A stretch of DNA of 64,000 nt from Sulfitobacter sp. SK012. Its GTDB lineage: Bacteria; Pseudomonadota; Alphaproteobacteria; Rhodobacterales; Rhodobacteraceae. The notes beneath the pieces were generated by a model that worked only from the letters and a program-made list of their open reading frames with translations, was not told the DNA's origin and did not search any database. The position numbers were made by a program, and so were the translations under genes. Location of the stretch: positions 1,736,001 to 1,800,000 of the forward strand of contig NZ_CP025804.1 of NCBI RefSeq assembly GCF_003352085.1, written 5' to 3'. This document shows positions 9,215-17,990 of this stretch, in pieces. Positions within the stretch are counted from its first letter, which is position 1. Every line of letters starts with the position of its first letter.

Positions 9215-9922
9215 ATGAATACCCTTAAGTGCGCCGTGATCGGTGCGACATTTCTATTTTCAAACGCCGCTTTGGCGGGCGAAATCTCCGGCGGCTCGAT
9301 CGGGTTGTCGTATTCATCCTTTACCGAAGATTCAGATTTTTCACGCATCGGCGTGGAAGGCTCTATCGAGTATGCATTTAACCGCGACTTCAGCATACAA
9401 GGCGATTTGGCGTTTCAGAACTTTGGCGAATCGGATCTGGATTCCACAACATTCGGCGCGCACGGCATTTACCACGTAAATGATGATACATCGCTCGGCG
9501 CGTTCTTCATGCGCGAGGATGTCGATGACGGCGATGGCAACTTCTATGGCATTGAAGGCGGTTATGAGACCGGCCAAGTGGAGCTCGAAGGATACGCCGG
9601 GAATTTCGATGGCGATGGCGATAACGCCACAATCCTGGGTATTTCGGGGCGCTATGAATTCTCGAATGCGTTGGGACTGACAGGATCGTTCGACCAGATC
9701 GACGGGGACGGCGTTGAGCTGTCGCGTTATGGCGTGAAACTTGACCGTGACGTCTCTCCGACGTTGAACCTGTTTGTCGAAGTTGGCAGTGCGGACGTTG
9801 AAGCTGGCGGTTTGTCGGGTTCTGAGACGTTTGTCGGCTTGGGCGGCAAGATCGTCTTTGGTGCCGAGCGTGGTGCCACGTTTGAGCAACGCGGCCTGAC
9901 ACGTCTTATCCCCGGTCTGTAA
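9215..9922 (+). CDS. porin-like outer-membrane beta-barrel protein
   Basis: A 235-residue secreted protein with a signal peptide (MNTLKCAVIGATFLFSNAALA, cleavage after ALA at about 21). The mature part is an alternating, aromatic and acidic pattern (GGSIGLSYSSFTEDSDFSRI, GVEGSIEYAFNRDFSIQGD, then LSRYGVKLDRDVSPTLNLF) consistent with an 8-12 stranded barrel. Asp/Gly-rich stretches (REDVDDGDGNFYGIEGGY) resemble surface loops. GGAG precedes the ATG and a strong terminator follows, so it is probably transcribed alone. It lacks the C-terminal aromatic residue of classic porins, so the barrel assignment is a prediction from pattern. Confidence 0.72.
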   Translation: MNTLKCAVIGATFLFSNAALAGEISGGSIGLSYSSFTEDSDFSRIGVEGSIEYAFNRDFSIQGDLAFQNFGESDLDSTTFGAHGIYHVNDDTSLGAFFMREDVDDGDGNFYGIEGGYETGQVELEGYAGNFDGDGDNATILGISGRYEFSNALGLTGSFDQIDGDGVELSRYGVKLDRDVSPTLNLFVEVGSADVEAGGLSGSETFVGLGGKIVFGAERGATFEQRGLTRLIPGL

Positions 9923-9934
9923 ACAATCAAAGCA

Positions 9935-9975
9935 GGTCGCGCCGGGCTTCGGGCCGGCGCGACCAGTGCCTTTTT
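9935..9975 (+). terminator. rho-independent terminator after the porin-like gene
   Basis: An 11-bp GC-rich perfect stem (GGTCGCGCCGG / CCGGCGCGACC) with a short loop is followed a few bases later by TTTTT at 9971-9975, twelve bases after the stop codon. Confidence 0.85.
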
Positions 9976-10146
9976 GACTTTGGCGCGCTTTGTTTGCGCT
10001 AAAGCTGCAAAAGCGCCGCTCTTGGTGGCACCTTTTGCCTGCTTGCCCCTTCAACTGCTTGAATTATTCTGGCGTGCGCGGTATCGCTCAGCTCATATTA
10101 TTGCGCGGTCAAGCGTGATCAAAGGCTCAAAGCGGGGGATGCTGGA

Positions 10147-11721
10147 TTGAAGATCGGGACACCAAAAGAGACTTATTCGGGTGAGCGCCGCGTCGCGATG
10201 ACGCCTGAAAGCGCTACGCAGCTGCAAAAGCTGGGTCATGACTGTGTGATCGAGACCGGGGCCGGGCTTGAGGCCGGGTTTGACGATGCGTCTTATAAAG
10301 CGGCCGGCGTGTCGGTGGTAAAGACGGCCACGGCACTGTGGAAAGCCGCGGAAGTGGTCACCAAAGTGCGCGCGCCCTCTGAGGCCGAAGTCAAGAAATT
10401 GCGCGACGGGCAAACACTGATCTCGTTCTTTAACCCTGCTGGCAATGCCGATCTGATGGAGGCATCAGCCAAGAAAGGCGCCACCGTCATCGCGATGGAC
10501 ATGGTGCCGCGTATTTCACGGGCACAAAAAATGGACGCGCTGTCTTCGATGGCCAATATTGCGGGCTACCGTGCGGTGATCGAAGCAGGCAACAACTTTG
10601 GCCGCTTCTTTACCGGACAGATCACGGCCGCGGGCAAAGTACCGCCTGCCAAGGTTTTGATTGTTGGTGCCGGGGTGGCCGGGTTGGCCGCGATCGGGAC
10701 ATCGACGTCACTTGGCGCGATCACCTATGCATTTGACGTGCGGCCCGAAGTGGCCGAGCAGGTTGAATCGATGGGGGCTGAGTTTGTTTACCTCGATTTC
10801 GAAGAAGAGCAGGCGGATGGGTCCGCATCTGGCGGCTATGCATCCGTGTCCTCGCCTGAGTTCCGCGAAGCACAATTGGCCAAATTCCGAGAACTGGCCC
10901 CAGAGATCGACATCGTTATCACCACGGCGCTGATCCCGAACCGCGAAGCTCCTGAGATTTGGACCGAAGATATGGTCAAAGCGATGAAGCCCGGATCGGT
11001 CATTATCGATTTGGCGGCGGAAAAGGGCGGTAACTGCAAGCTGACAGTGATGGATGAAAAAGTTGTCACCGATAATGGCGTGACCATCATTGGGTATACC
11101 GATTTTCCAAGCCGGATGAGCGCGCAAGCCTCAGCGCTGTATTCGACCAACATCCGTCACATGTTGACGGATCTGACACCGGAAAAAGACGGTGTGATCA
11201 ATCAGAACATGGAAGACGACGTGATCCGTGGGGCGACGATTACCCATGCAAAGAAAGTCACCTTCCCGCCGCCACCGCCCAAGGTTGCAGCGATCGCGGC
11301 GGCTCCGAAAAAGGACAAGCCCAAAGAGCTGACGCCAGCTGAAAAGCGCGCCAATGAAGTGGCCGCGTTCAAGGCGGCGACAAAATCTCAGGTGACGATG
11401 TTAGCTATTGGTGGTGCTGTGATGCTGCTGATCGGGACATTCGCGCCAGCGAGCTTTATGCAGCACTTCATCGTATTTGCGCTGGCCTGTTTTGTTGGGT
11501 TCCAGGTGATCTGGGGTGTTTCCCACAGCCTGCACACGCCGTTGATGGCCGTAACCAATGCGATCTCTGGCATCGTGATCTTGGGCTGCCTGTTGCAGAT
11601 CGGCTCGGGCAGTTGGCTGGTTGTCTTGCTCAGTTTCATCGGTGTGCTAATTGCGTCGATCAATATTGTCGGCGGGTTCCTCGTCACGCGGCGCATGCTT
11701 GCCATGTTCCAGAAATCCTGA
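10147..11721 (+). CDS. pntA: NAD(P) transhydrogenase subunit alpha
   Basis: Alpha subunit of the proton-translocating transhydrogenase, which uses proton motive force to reduce NADP+ with NADH. The 524 residues hold the NAD-binding dI domain (start [20 protein letters not shown], dinucleotide motif [11 protein letters not shown] near residue 175). A charged Pro/Lys linker at about 375-405 follows, then four hydrophobic segments at about 415-520. The start is TTG: the conserved first strand begins there, no ATG lies upstream in range and GGGGG precedes it. The alpha1 and alpha2 parts are fused here, as in Escherichia coli. pntB follows ten bases later. Confidence 0.95.
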   Translation: MKIGTPKETYSGERRVAMTPESATQLQKLGHDCVIETGAGLEAGFDDASYKAAGVSVVKTATALWKAAEVVTKVRAPSEAEVKKLRDGQTLISFFNPAGNADLMEASAKKGATVIAMDMVPRISRAQKMDALSSMANIAGYRAVIEAGNNFGRFFTGQITAAGKVPPAKVLIVGAGVAGLAAIGTSTSLGAITYAFDVRPEVAEQVESMGAEFVYLDFEEEQADGSASGGYASVSSPEFREAQLAKFRELAPEIDIVITTALIPNREAPEIWTEDMVKAMKPGSVIIDLAAEKGGNCKLTVMDEKVVTDNGVTIIGYTDFPSRMSAQASALYSTNIRHMLTDLTPEKDGVINQNMEDDVIRGATITHAKKVTFPPPPPKVAAIAAAPKKDKPKELTPAEKRANEVAAFKAATKSQVTMLAIGGAVMLLIGTFAPASFMQHFIVFALACFVGFQVIWGVSHSLHTPLMAVTNAISGIVILGCLLQIGSGSWLVVLLSFIGVLIASINIVGGFLVTRRMLAMFQKS

Positions 11722-11731
11722 AGGAGCCGAC

Positions 11732-13180
11732 ATGTTTAGTATTGGCATCACCTCAGCGGCTTACATCGCCGCATCTGTTCTTTTCATCCTCAGCCTTGGC
11801 GGGCTGAACAACCAAGAAAGCGCCAAGCGCGCCGTATGGTATGGCATTGCCGGCATGGGCATAGCGGTTGTGGCCACGGTCTTTGGGCCTGGCGTTTACA
11901 ACCTGTTCTTGATCCTAGTTGCCATCGCGGCAGGCAGTTTTGCGGGCTACTATGTGGCGGGCAAAGTCCAGATGACAGAAATGCCGCAGCTTGTGGCGGC
12001 GCTTCACTCCTTCGTGGGTCTGGCGGCGGTCTTTATCGGTCTGAACGCGGATATCATGTTGTCTGCCGTGCAAGAGTTGAAGGCGGCGGGCGTTGATCAA
12101 AAGGCGGCTGAACTGACCGGCTTTGGCGATCAGCTTTGGAAAAAAGACGCGGTTGAGATCGTCATCCTCAAGGTCGAAGTGGCATTGGGTATCTTTATCG
12201 GTGCGGTCACGTTTACAGGCTCGATCATTGCGTTCGGCAAGCTGGCGGGCAAAGTCGATGGCAAGCCAAGCAAACTGCCGGGCGGTCATATGCTTAACCT
12301 TGCGGCGGCGATCTTGTCGTTGATCCTGGTGATCATGTTCGCCAATGGATCTGGGCTTTGGACGATGGTGCTGTTGACGCTCATTGCGGGCTTTATCGGC
12401 TATCATCTGATCATGGGCATTGGCGGCGCGGATATGCCGGTCGTTGTGTCGATGCTCAACAGCTATTCAGGCTGGGCGGCGGCGGCGATTGGTTTCACGC
12501 TGGGCAATGATCTGTTGATCGTGGTGGGCGCGCTTGTGGGCTCCTCCGGCGCGATCCTAAGCTACATCATGTGCAAAGCGATGAACCGGTCATTTGTGTC
12601 GGTGATCCTTGGTGGCTTTGGCGGTACCACTGGTCCGCAGATGGAGGTCGAAGGCGAGCAGATCGCGATCGAGGCCGAAGGTGTGGCCGCAGCGCTTAAT
12701 GACGCCGACAGTGTCATCATCATCCCGGGCTACGGCATGGCGGTCGCACAGGCGCAGCAATCTGTGTCTGAGTTGGTGAAAAAGCTACGGGCGGCAGGCA
12801 AGACGGTTCGTTTTGCCATTCACCCTGTTGCTGGGCGTTTGCCGGGGCATATGAACGTGCTCTTGGCCGAAGCCAAGGTGCCGTATGACATCGTGATGGA
12901 AATGGACGAGATCAACGATGATTTCCCCACGACCGATGTGGCGATTGTGATCGGCTCCAACGACATCGTGAACCCCGCCGCGCAGGACGATCCGAACAGC
13001 CCAATTGCGGGTATGCCGGTGTTGGAATGCTGGAATGCCAAGCAGGTGTTTGTGTCTAAGCGTGGGCAGGGCACAGGGTATTCAGGGATCGAGAACCCGC
13101 TGTTCTTCAAAGAAAACACGCGCATGTTCTATGGCGACGCCAAGGCCAGCTTGGACAAGTTGATCCCGCTGATCGACTAA
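11732..13180 (+). CDS. pntB: NAD(P) transhydrogenase subunit beta
   Basis: Beta subunit completing the transhydrogenase. The N-terminal half carries eight or nine membrane helices of the proton channel (dII). The C-terminal 180 residues form the NADP(H)-binding dIII domain, with [13 protein letters not shown] and [20 protein letters not shown] as clear signatures, ending with the MFYGDAK segment. The true start is the ATG at 11732, with AAGGAG eight bases before it and the hydrophobic N-terminus [17 protein letters not shown]; the frame is open further upstream inside pntA. Length is 482 residues, slightly above the 462 of Escherichia coli. A perfect hairpin follows 20 bases after the stop. 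Confidence 0.96.
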   Translation: MFSIGITSAAYIAASVLFILSLGGLNNQESAKRAVWYGIAGMGIAVVATVFGPGVYNLFLILVAIAAGSFAGYYVAGKVQMTEMPQLVAALHSFVGLAAVFIGLNADIMLSAVQELKAAGVDQKAAELTGFGDQLWKKDAVEIVILKVEVALGIFIGAVTFTGSIIAFGKLAGKVDGKPSKLPGGHMLNLAAAILSLILVIMFANGSGLWTMVLLTLIAGFIGYHLIMGIGGADMPVVVSMLNSYSGWAAAAIGFTLGNDLLIVVGALVGSSGAILSYIMCKAMNRSFVSVILGGFGGTTGPQMEVEGEQIAIEAEGVAAALNDADSVIIIPGYGMAVAQAQQSVSELVKKLRAAGKTVRFAIHPVAGRLPGHMNVLLAEAKVPYDIVMEMDEINDDFPTTDVAIVIGSNDIVNPAAQDDPNSPIAGMPVLECWNAKQVFVSKRGQGTGYSGIENPLFFKENTRMFYGDAKASLDKLIPLID

Positions 13181-13200
13181 GGGGCGTATCAAATCACTCG

Positions 13201-13232
13201 GACAAGGCAGGCCCAATGTGGCCTGCCTTGTC
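13201..13232 (+). terminator. hairpin terminator after pntAB
   Basis: A perfect 13-bp stem, GACAAGGCAGGCC / GGCCTGCCTTGTC, with the loop CAATGT lies 20 bases after the pntB stop. The T-rich tail is weak (ATTTGTATCT), so termination efficiency is uncertain. Confidence 0.75.
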
Positions 13233-13331
13233 ATTTGTATCTCATGGTCCTCAAATTGTCGTAAATATCCCCAATTTTTGCACCCGGTGTCTGGCAAGCT
13301 AAAGGCGATCAATGCACTGAGGGCAGCAGTA

Positions 13332-14225
13332 ATGGGGTTACCGACGCCTTTTCGAAAAACAGCGATTGAAGCAGGTCAGCAAGGTGGGTTTTCCCACGGA
13401 ATGGCCCGCCATTTTGCCTGCCACTTCAAGCGGGATGACACGCTGGTGGTGACGTTTGATCACATGAAGGCGCGCGATCTACCAGTCCCGCGGTACCCGT
13501 GGGGTTACGGCCCATTGGCTGCGCGGGGTCATTCGCATCTGGGCATTATGATGCGGTGGCGCAATGACTGGTTTCGCCACACAGACTTGTTTGATTTCTT
13601 CGACGATCTACGCGACAGCGGCTTTTTCCAGCAATACCGCCGCGTGCTTTTCTACGGCAGTTCGATGGGTGGCTTTGGGGCCTGCGCCTTTGCGTCGGCG
13701 GCTCCAGGGGCAGATGTGTTGGCCTTGATGCCGCAATCCACGCTGGCCTCCGATTTGGTCCCGTTTGAGACGCGCTATGCTGCGCCCCGCTTACGCGGAG
13801 ACTGGTCAGATCCACGGTACCGCGATGGGGCGGACGGGTTGGCAACGGCGCGCCGGGCTCATTTGGTTTACGATCCCTATTTTGCACCAGACCGAGCCCA
13901 TGCGGATCGGATGCAAGGTGCTCATATTCAACATCTGAAATGCTTTTACGCTGGGCACAAGGCGGGGCGACTCTTGCATCTCACGGGGCGGTTGTTGCCA
14001 TTGCTGGATGATGTTCTTGAGGGTGAACTTAACCCCTTTCAATTTCAACGTGATTATCGAGAACTGCGCCGCAGCAGCGTTATATATGACAAGATGCTGA
14101 GGAATGTCATTTGGGCCAGAGCTGACCGCGACAGCGCTGCGAGTGGGCGGGCCTCGGCGGCGCTTGCGTTAAAGGGTGCCACACGCGAATCCAATGAGCG
14201 GCAGAGGGGTAGCCGCGCCGCGTAA
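13332..14225 (+). CDS. alpha/beta-hydrolase-like hypothetical protein
   Basis: A 297-residue cytoplasmic protein without signal or membrane segment. Strand-turn-helix FYGSSMGGFGACAFA (residues 107-121) is a GxSxG nucleophile elbow with Ser111. VLALMPQSTLASD follows as the next strand and a distal IQHLKCFYAGHKAGRLLHL could carry the catalytic His. This suggests an alpha/beta-hydrolase fold, but I know no named family. The frame is open further up to 13218, but that would run through the pntB hairpin. The ATG at 13332 gives a sensible start and is preferred, though its ribosome site is weak. It stands alone after pntAB. Confidence 0.68.
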   Translation: MGLPTPFRKTAIEAGQQGGFSHGMARHFACHFKRDDTLVVTFDHMKARDLPVPRYPWGYGPLAARGHSHLGIMMRWRNDWFRHTDLFDFFDDLRDSGFFQQYRRVLFYGSSMGGFGACAFASAAPGADVLALMPQSTLASDLVPFETRYAAPRLRGDWSDPRYRDGADGLATARRAHLVYDPYFAPDRAHADRMQGAHIQHLKCFYAGHKAGRLLHLTGRLLPLLDDVLEGELNPFQFQRDYRELRRSSVIYDKMLRNVIWARADRDSAASGRASAALALKGATRESNERQRGSRAA

Positions 14226-14523
14226 GATTGTGGGGGTAGGGCCTAAGAATTGCCAAAACGGATCTGGCACCGATGCCTGCTATTCCCAGCTTCGGTCGCT
14301 AACCCAGGCCCGGGGCAGGTATGAGGTTTTGGGGCAAGGGTGGTTCTGTGGGCCCGCCTCTTTCTGTGAAACGACAAGGTGCCACGCCGTTATGGCAGGA
14401 CGTGTCCGTTGCAGGAATGTCAGTCGACGACCGTATGCCGAAGGTTTTCTCGTCTTTTTTTCAACCGCGCGATAGCTGTTGTGGATGGCTCTTGGCCACC
14501 CAGCCCATCAAGTGAGAATGAAA
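14226..14523. other. intergenic region, about 300 bases, no assignable feature
   Basis: Between the hydrolase-like gene and the DUF3422 gene. A 64-codon frame (ATG 14321 to TGA 14515, starting MRFWGKGGSVGPPLS) ends nine bases before the DUF3422 start, but it has no ribosome site or recognisable protein character. A T-run at about 14455-14461 lacks a preceding strong stem. I see no convincing gene or operator. Confidence 0.4.
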
Positions 14524-15804
14524 ATGGCTCCGATCAAAGATCACCCGCAACGCTACATCCTGAGCGGTGAGCTGCACGCGCGGCCGTTCCCTGCCGTTGC
14601 CGCGCCGTCCTCTGCGGTGTTTCTGGCGATCAAGCAACCCGAAGATTCGGCGACCCGCGACCGTGCGGCGGATTTTGCGCATTTGACACAATTGCTAGAG
14701 CATTATGGTGCGCCAAAGCCTGACCCTGATGCCACGCATTACTACGGTGAAATGGGCAGATATTCGTTGAAGTGGGAACAGCACACGGAGTTTGTCACCT
14801 ACACAGTCTTTAAGTCCGAAGCGGGTGGTAAAGCGTTTGATGCAGCTGAGTTCGATGTTTTCCCAGACTACTGGCTGGATGCTGCCCCGGGGCAGCGGGT
14901 CACGTCTATCGTGCTGCGCGTCCTGCCACGGCCCGATACCGACAAGGAAGTTGCCGGGCTTTTGCAGAATTGGTTTGTCCATGAGAGCCTTGCGGTGGGT
15001 TCGGTTCTGGATGACTGCGCCGTGGTGGCAAGCGATTTCCGGATTGACCCGGCAGGCCATATGCGGATGGCGATTTTTATGAACCCCAGCGTCGGCAAAC
15101 AGCGCATTGGGCGGATTGTGCAACGCATGTGCGAGATAGAGACTTACAAGGCGATGTCGATGTTGGGCTTCGTTCAGGCGCGCACCCTTGGGGGGCCACT
15201 GACAGAGTTGGACGGCAAGCTGGGGGAGCTGATGCGCGACATGTGCGGATCCAAAGCAAGGGCCGAAGACACGCTGCATGCGCTGTTGGATGTATCTGTG
15301 CAGCTAGAGACCATGGCGGCGCAATCGGCGTTCCGTTTTGGCGCAACAGGGGCCTACGAGGCGATTGTGAACCAGCGCATTCAGGTGCTGCGAGAGGCCC
15401 GGTTTCGGGGGCGTCAGGGCTTTGGCGAATTTATGATGCGCCGCTACGAGCCTGCGATGCGGACCGTGAAATCCACGGAGGCGCGGCTGGATACAATCTC
15501 TGCCCGGGCTGTGCGCGCGGCTGAGCTGCTTCGCACCCGGGTGGATGTGGAACGCTCTGCCCAGAACCAAGCGATTTTGGAAAGCATGGACCGGCGCGCC
15601 GATCTGCAGCTGCGATTACAGCATACGGTTGAGGGGCTGTCCGTCGTCGCGGTGAGTTACTACGCCGTGTCCTTGGCTGGATACCTTCTCTATCCGCTGC
15701 AAGAGGTCACGGGCATCAGCAAGGGCATGCTGACGGCGATGATAACCGTTCCGGTGGTGGGTCTTGTGTGGTGGGGCCTGCGCCGTTTGCGGCGCAAGCT
15801 GTGA
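14524..15804 (+). CDS. DUF3422 family membrane protein
   Basis: A 426-residue protein of the DUF3422 family, found widely in alpha- and betaproteobacteria and of unknown function. The N-terminus (HPQRYILSGELHARPFPAV) is the family signature. A long soluble domain follows, and the C-terminus has two closely spaced membrane helices (VVAVSYYAVSLAGYLLYPL at about 370-390, MLTAMITVPVVGLVWWGL at 405-422), an arrangement reminiscent of CorA-like proteins. The ATG at 14524 is preferred over one six bases upstream because GTGAG is then correctly spaced. It ends back to back with the ABC permease gene, leaving no room for a terminator. Confidence 0.85.
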   Translation: MAPIKDHPQRYILSGELHARPFPAVAAPSSAVFLAIKQPEDSATRDRAADFAHLTQLLEHYGAPKPDPDATHYYGEMGRYSLKWEQHTEFVTYTVFKSEAGGKAFDAAEFDVFPDYWLDAAPGQRVTSIVLRVLPRPDTDKEVAGLLQNWFVHESLAVGSVLDDCAVVASDFRIDPAGHMRMAIFMNPSVGKQRIGRIVQRMCEIETYKAMSMLGFVQARTLGGPLTELDGKLGELMRDMCGSKARAEDTLHALLDVSVQLETMAAQSAFRFGATGAYEAIVNQRIQVLREARFRGRQGFGEFMMRRYEPAMRTVKSTEARLDTISARAVRAAELLRTRVDVERSAQNQAILESMDRRADLQLRLQHTVEGLSVVAVSYYAVSLAGYLLYPLQEVTGISKGMLTAMITVPVVGLVWWGLRRLRRKL

Positions 15805-16800
15805 TTACCGTCCGCGGATGCGCGGATCGAGGGCATCGCGGAGACCGTCACCAAGATAGTTGACGCTTAGCACGGTCAGAGAAATCGCAATGCCAGGAAG
15901 TAACACGCGCTCTGGGAATTCCTGCATACGGGTAACGGCGTCCGCGAGAAGCTTGCCCCAAGTTGGGAAGTCAGGCGGGAAACCGACGCCAAGAAAGCTC
16001 AGCGCAGATTCAGTGATGATTGCAGTCGCAAGGCCCAGCGTTGCAGAAACCATAATCGGCGAGATCACATTGGGCAGCAGGTGCCGGCTGATGATCTTGA
16101 ACGGCGTGGTGCCGATAGAGCGGGCGGCGAGGATGAATTCGCGTTCCTTTAATGCAAGGATTTCGCCACGCACGATGCGCGCAGTCTGCATCCAGGAGGT
16201 CAGGCCAACCACACCCACGATAAGAATGAACATGCCGCCTTCAGGCCCGAAATTCTTAGTCAGAGGTTGGCGGAACAAGGTCACTGCAACCAGCAGCAAG
16301 GGCAGGATTGGCAGCGACAGGACCAGATCGGTAAAGCGCATTAGCCACGCATCCAAACGCTTGAAATAGCCCGCGACAACGCCGATCGAGGTACCGATAA
16401 TGAGCGCTAGTAGCATCGCCATCCAGCCAACGGCCATGGAAACGCGCCCGCCATAGATCATCTGTGCCAAGATATCGCGGCCCAGCTGATCGGTGCCCAG
16501 AGGGTGGGTCCAGCCGGCCAATGCCCCAGAGTCCCAAATGAGGGTGTAAATTGGACGCCAGTTTTTGTTGCGGATATCAAGCTTGGTTGGTTCCAAGTTC
16601 CACAAGAGCGGGCCAATGAGGACCGCGAGTGTGATCAGGAGGAGAAAGAACCCGCCGAAAAGCGCGCCTTTGTGTTTCTTGAACTGGTCCCATACGTCAC
16701 GCCACTGGCTGCGTGGCGGCGTTGAGGGAACCTTGTCTTTAAGGGCACCTAGCACTTCGGCTTCGGTGTCTGGGGCTACGATGCTTGGCGCGTCAGTCAT
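15805..16800 (-). CDS. peptide/opine ABC transporter permease (DppC/OppC type)
   Basis: Inner-membrane permease of a family-5 (peptide, nickel, opine) ABC importer, 331 residues. It has one helix at about 47-67 followed by a periplasmic loop and the five-helix core. The EAA loop that docks the ATPase is visible as AARSIGTTPFKIISRHLLPN. The N-terminal PPRSQWRDVWDQFKKHKGAL is typical of the C-type permease. The ATG at 16800 has GAGG ahead and overlaps the preceding permease stop by eight bases, so the two subunits are translationally coupled. It is the last gene of the minus-strand transporter operon. Confidence 0.9.
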   Translation of the reverse strand: MTDAPSIVAPDTEAEVLGALKDKVPSTPPRSQWRDVWDQFKKHKGALFGGFFLLLITLAVLIGPLLWNLEPTKLDIRNKNWRPIYTLIWDSGALAGWTHPLGTDQLGRDILAQMIYGGRVSMAVGWMAMLLALIIGTSIGVVAGYFKRLDAWLMRFTDLVLSLPILPLLLVAVTLFRQPLTKNFGPEGGMFILIVGVVGLTSWMQTARIVRGEILALKEREFILAARSIGTTPFKIISRHLLPNVISPIMVSATLGLATAIITESALSFLGVGFPPDFPTWGKLLADAVTRMQEFPERVLLPGIAISLTVLSVNYLGDGLRDALDPRIRGR

Positions 16801-17860
16801 AGCGGATCCTCGGATCAAGTACGCCGTAGAGGATGTCGGCGATCAGGTTAAAGAACACGATCAGTATAGCAAAGATGAACACCAGCGTCATAACCATGGG
16901 CATGTCATTGGCGCGCAGGGCAGTGATCAAGAGTTGGCCAATCCCGTTCACGGCAAAGATGACTTCGGTGATGATGGCACCGCCAAAGATCGCTGGGATA
17001 CCAAGGGCGATCACCGTCACAACGGGGATCATCGAATTGCGCAGAACGTGGACCATAACCACAACACTTTCGCGTAGGCCCTTGGCGCGGGCTGTGCGCA
17101 CGTAATCTTGGTTGAGGTTATCGAGCATGGCACCGCGCATGTAGCGGCTGATCTGCGCGGTGGTCTGTAGCGCGAGCACCATTACTGGCATGATCATCTG
17201 TTTCATCTGATACACAAAACTATCCCAGTCATTCACCACATGTGTGGTGTCATAAATGAATGGCAGCCAGCCTAGGTATACCGAAAAGACGACGATCAGC
17301 AGGGGGCCAGTGAAGAAGGGTGGGATCGAAAAGCCGATCATGGTGATAAAAGTACCGGCCTGATCGAATACTGAATAGTGCCGGTAGGCCGAATAGATGC
17401 CGATGGGAATGGCGATCACGATGCCGACGACATAGGCCAGCCCAACCACCCAGAGCGTCTGAGGCATACGCTGTACAACAATATCCATGACGGGGCTGCG
17501 GGTCTGCCAGCTGATCACACGCTGTTGTGGCTTAAGGTTGCCGGTGTCGGCATCTACGACCATCGACAGCTGGGTGTCGGGCAGCCAGCCAAAGAAAAAG
17601 CTCTCCCGTGTTGCCCAGTCGATCAAGAATTGCGGTTCGACCACAAAGAACTGATAGAGCCATTTGAGGTATTGGATGTGCAGTGGCTGACCGAGGCCAA
17701 GCGCTTCGCGCATCTTTTGTTTGACCTCAGGCGGGACGGTCAGAGGGACCTGCGCCATTGGGTCGTTTGGGGCCAACTGCAGCAGCATAAATATAGCAAG
17801 GCTGATGAGCAAAAGCGTCGGTATGGCGAGAAACAGTCGTCGGATGGTGAAGGTCAACAT
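16793..17860 (-). CDS. peptide/opine ABC transporter permease (DppB/OppB type)
   Basis: B-type permease of 355 residues forming the pore with the downstream C-type subunit. It begins MLTFTIRRLFLAIPTLLLIS, the classic first helix. It has an unusually long periplasmic loop (about residues 50-145, including FFVVEPQFLIDWATRESFFF) before the transmembrane core, and an EAA loop TARAKGLRESVVVMVHVLRN. The longer form of this loop is common in a subfamily of oligopeptide-type permeases. The frame extends upstream to a TTG at 17932, but the canonical first helix supports the ATG at 17860. A strong hairpin separates it from the binding-protein gene. Confidence 0.9.
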   Translation of the reverse strand: MLTFTIRRLFLAIPTLLLISLAIFMLLQLAPNDPMAQVPLTVPPEVKQKMREALGLGQPLHIQYLKWLYQFFVVEPQFLIDWATRESFFFGWLPDTQLSMVVDADTGNLKPQQRVISWQTRSPVMDIVVQRMPQTLWVVGLAYVVGIVIAIPIGIYSAYRHYSVFDQAGTFITMIGFSIPPFFTGPLLIVVFSVYLGWLPFIYDTTHVVNDWDSFVYQMKQMIMPVMVLALQTTAQISRYMRGAMLDNLNQDYVRTARAKGLRESVVVMVHVLRNSMIPVVTVIALGIPAIFGGAIITEVIFAVNGIGQLLITALRANDMPMVMTLVFIFAILIVFFNLIADILYGVLDPRIRYD

Positions 17861-17949
17861 ACGTCGCGGCGCCTTTGCGGATCGGTCTTTGGTGACGTTG
17901 GGAAAGTTGGGAAATGCCGGAGGCGCGCACAAGACGCGCCCCCTGCATC

Positions 17950-17975
17950 AGCCCGCACACCAAAATGCGCGGGCT
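17950..17975 (-). promoter_or_regulatory. intra-operon hairpin after the binding-protein gene
   Basis: In the minus-strand transcript a 10-bp stem (AGCCCGCGCA / TGTGCGGGCT, one G-U pair) with the loop TTTTGG begins about 15 bases after the binding-protein stop. It is not followed by a T-run. Such stems commonly protect the 3' end of the binding-protein mRNA or partly terminate, giving more binding protein than permease. Confidence 0.65.
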
Positions 17976-17990
17976 ATTAGGGTCACATCG

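Noticed and set aside
14321..14515. 64-codon frame before the DUF3422 gene
   Set aside because: No ribosome site, no conserved features and mixed composition; more likely chance.
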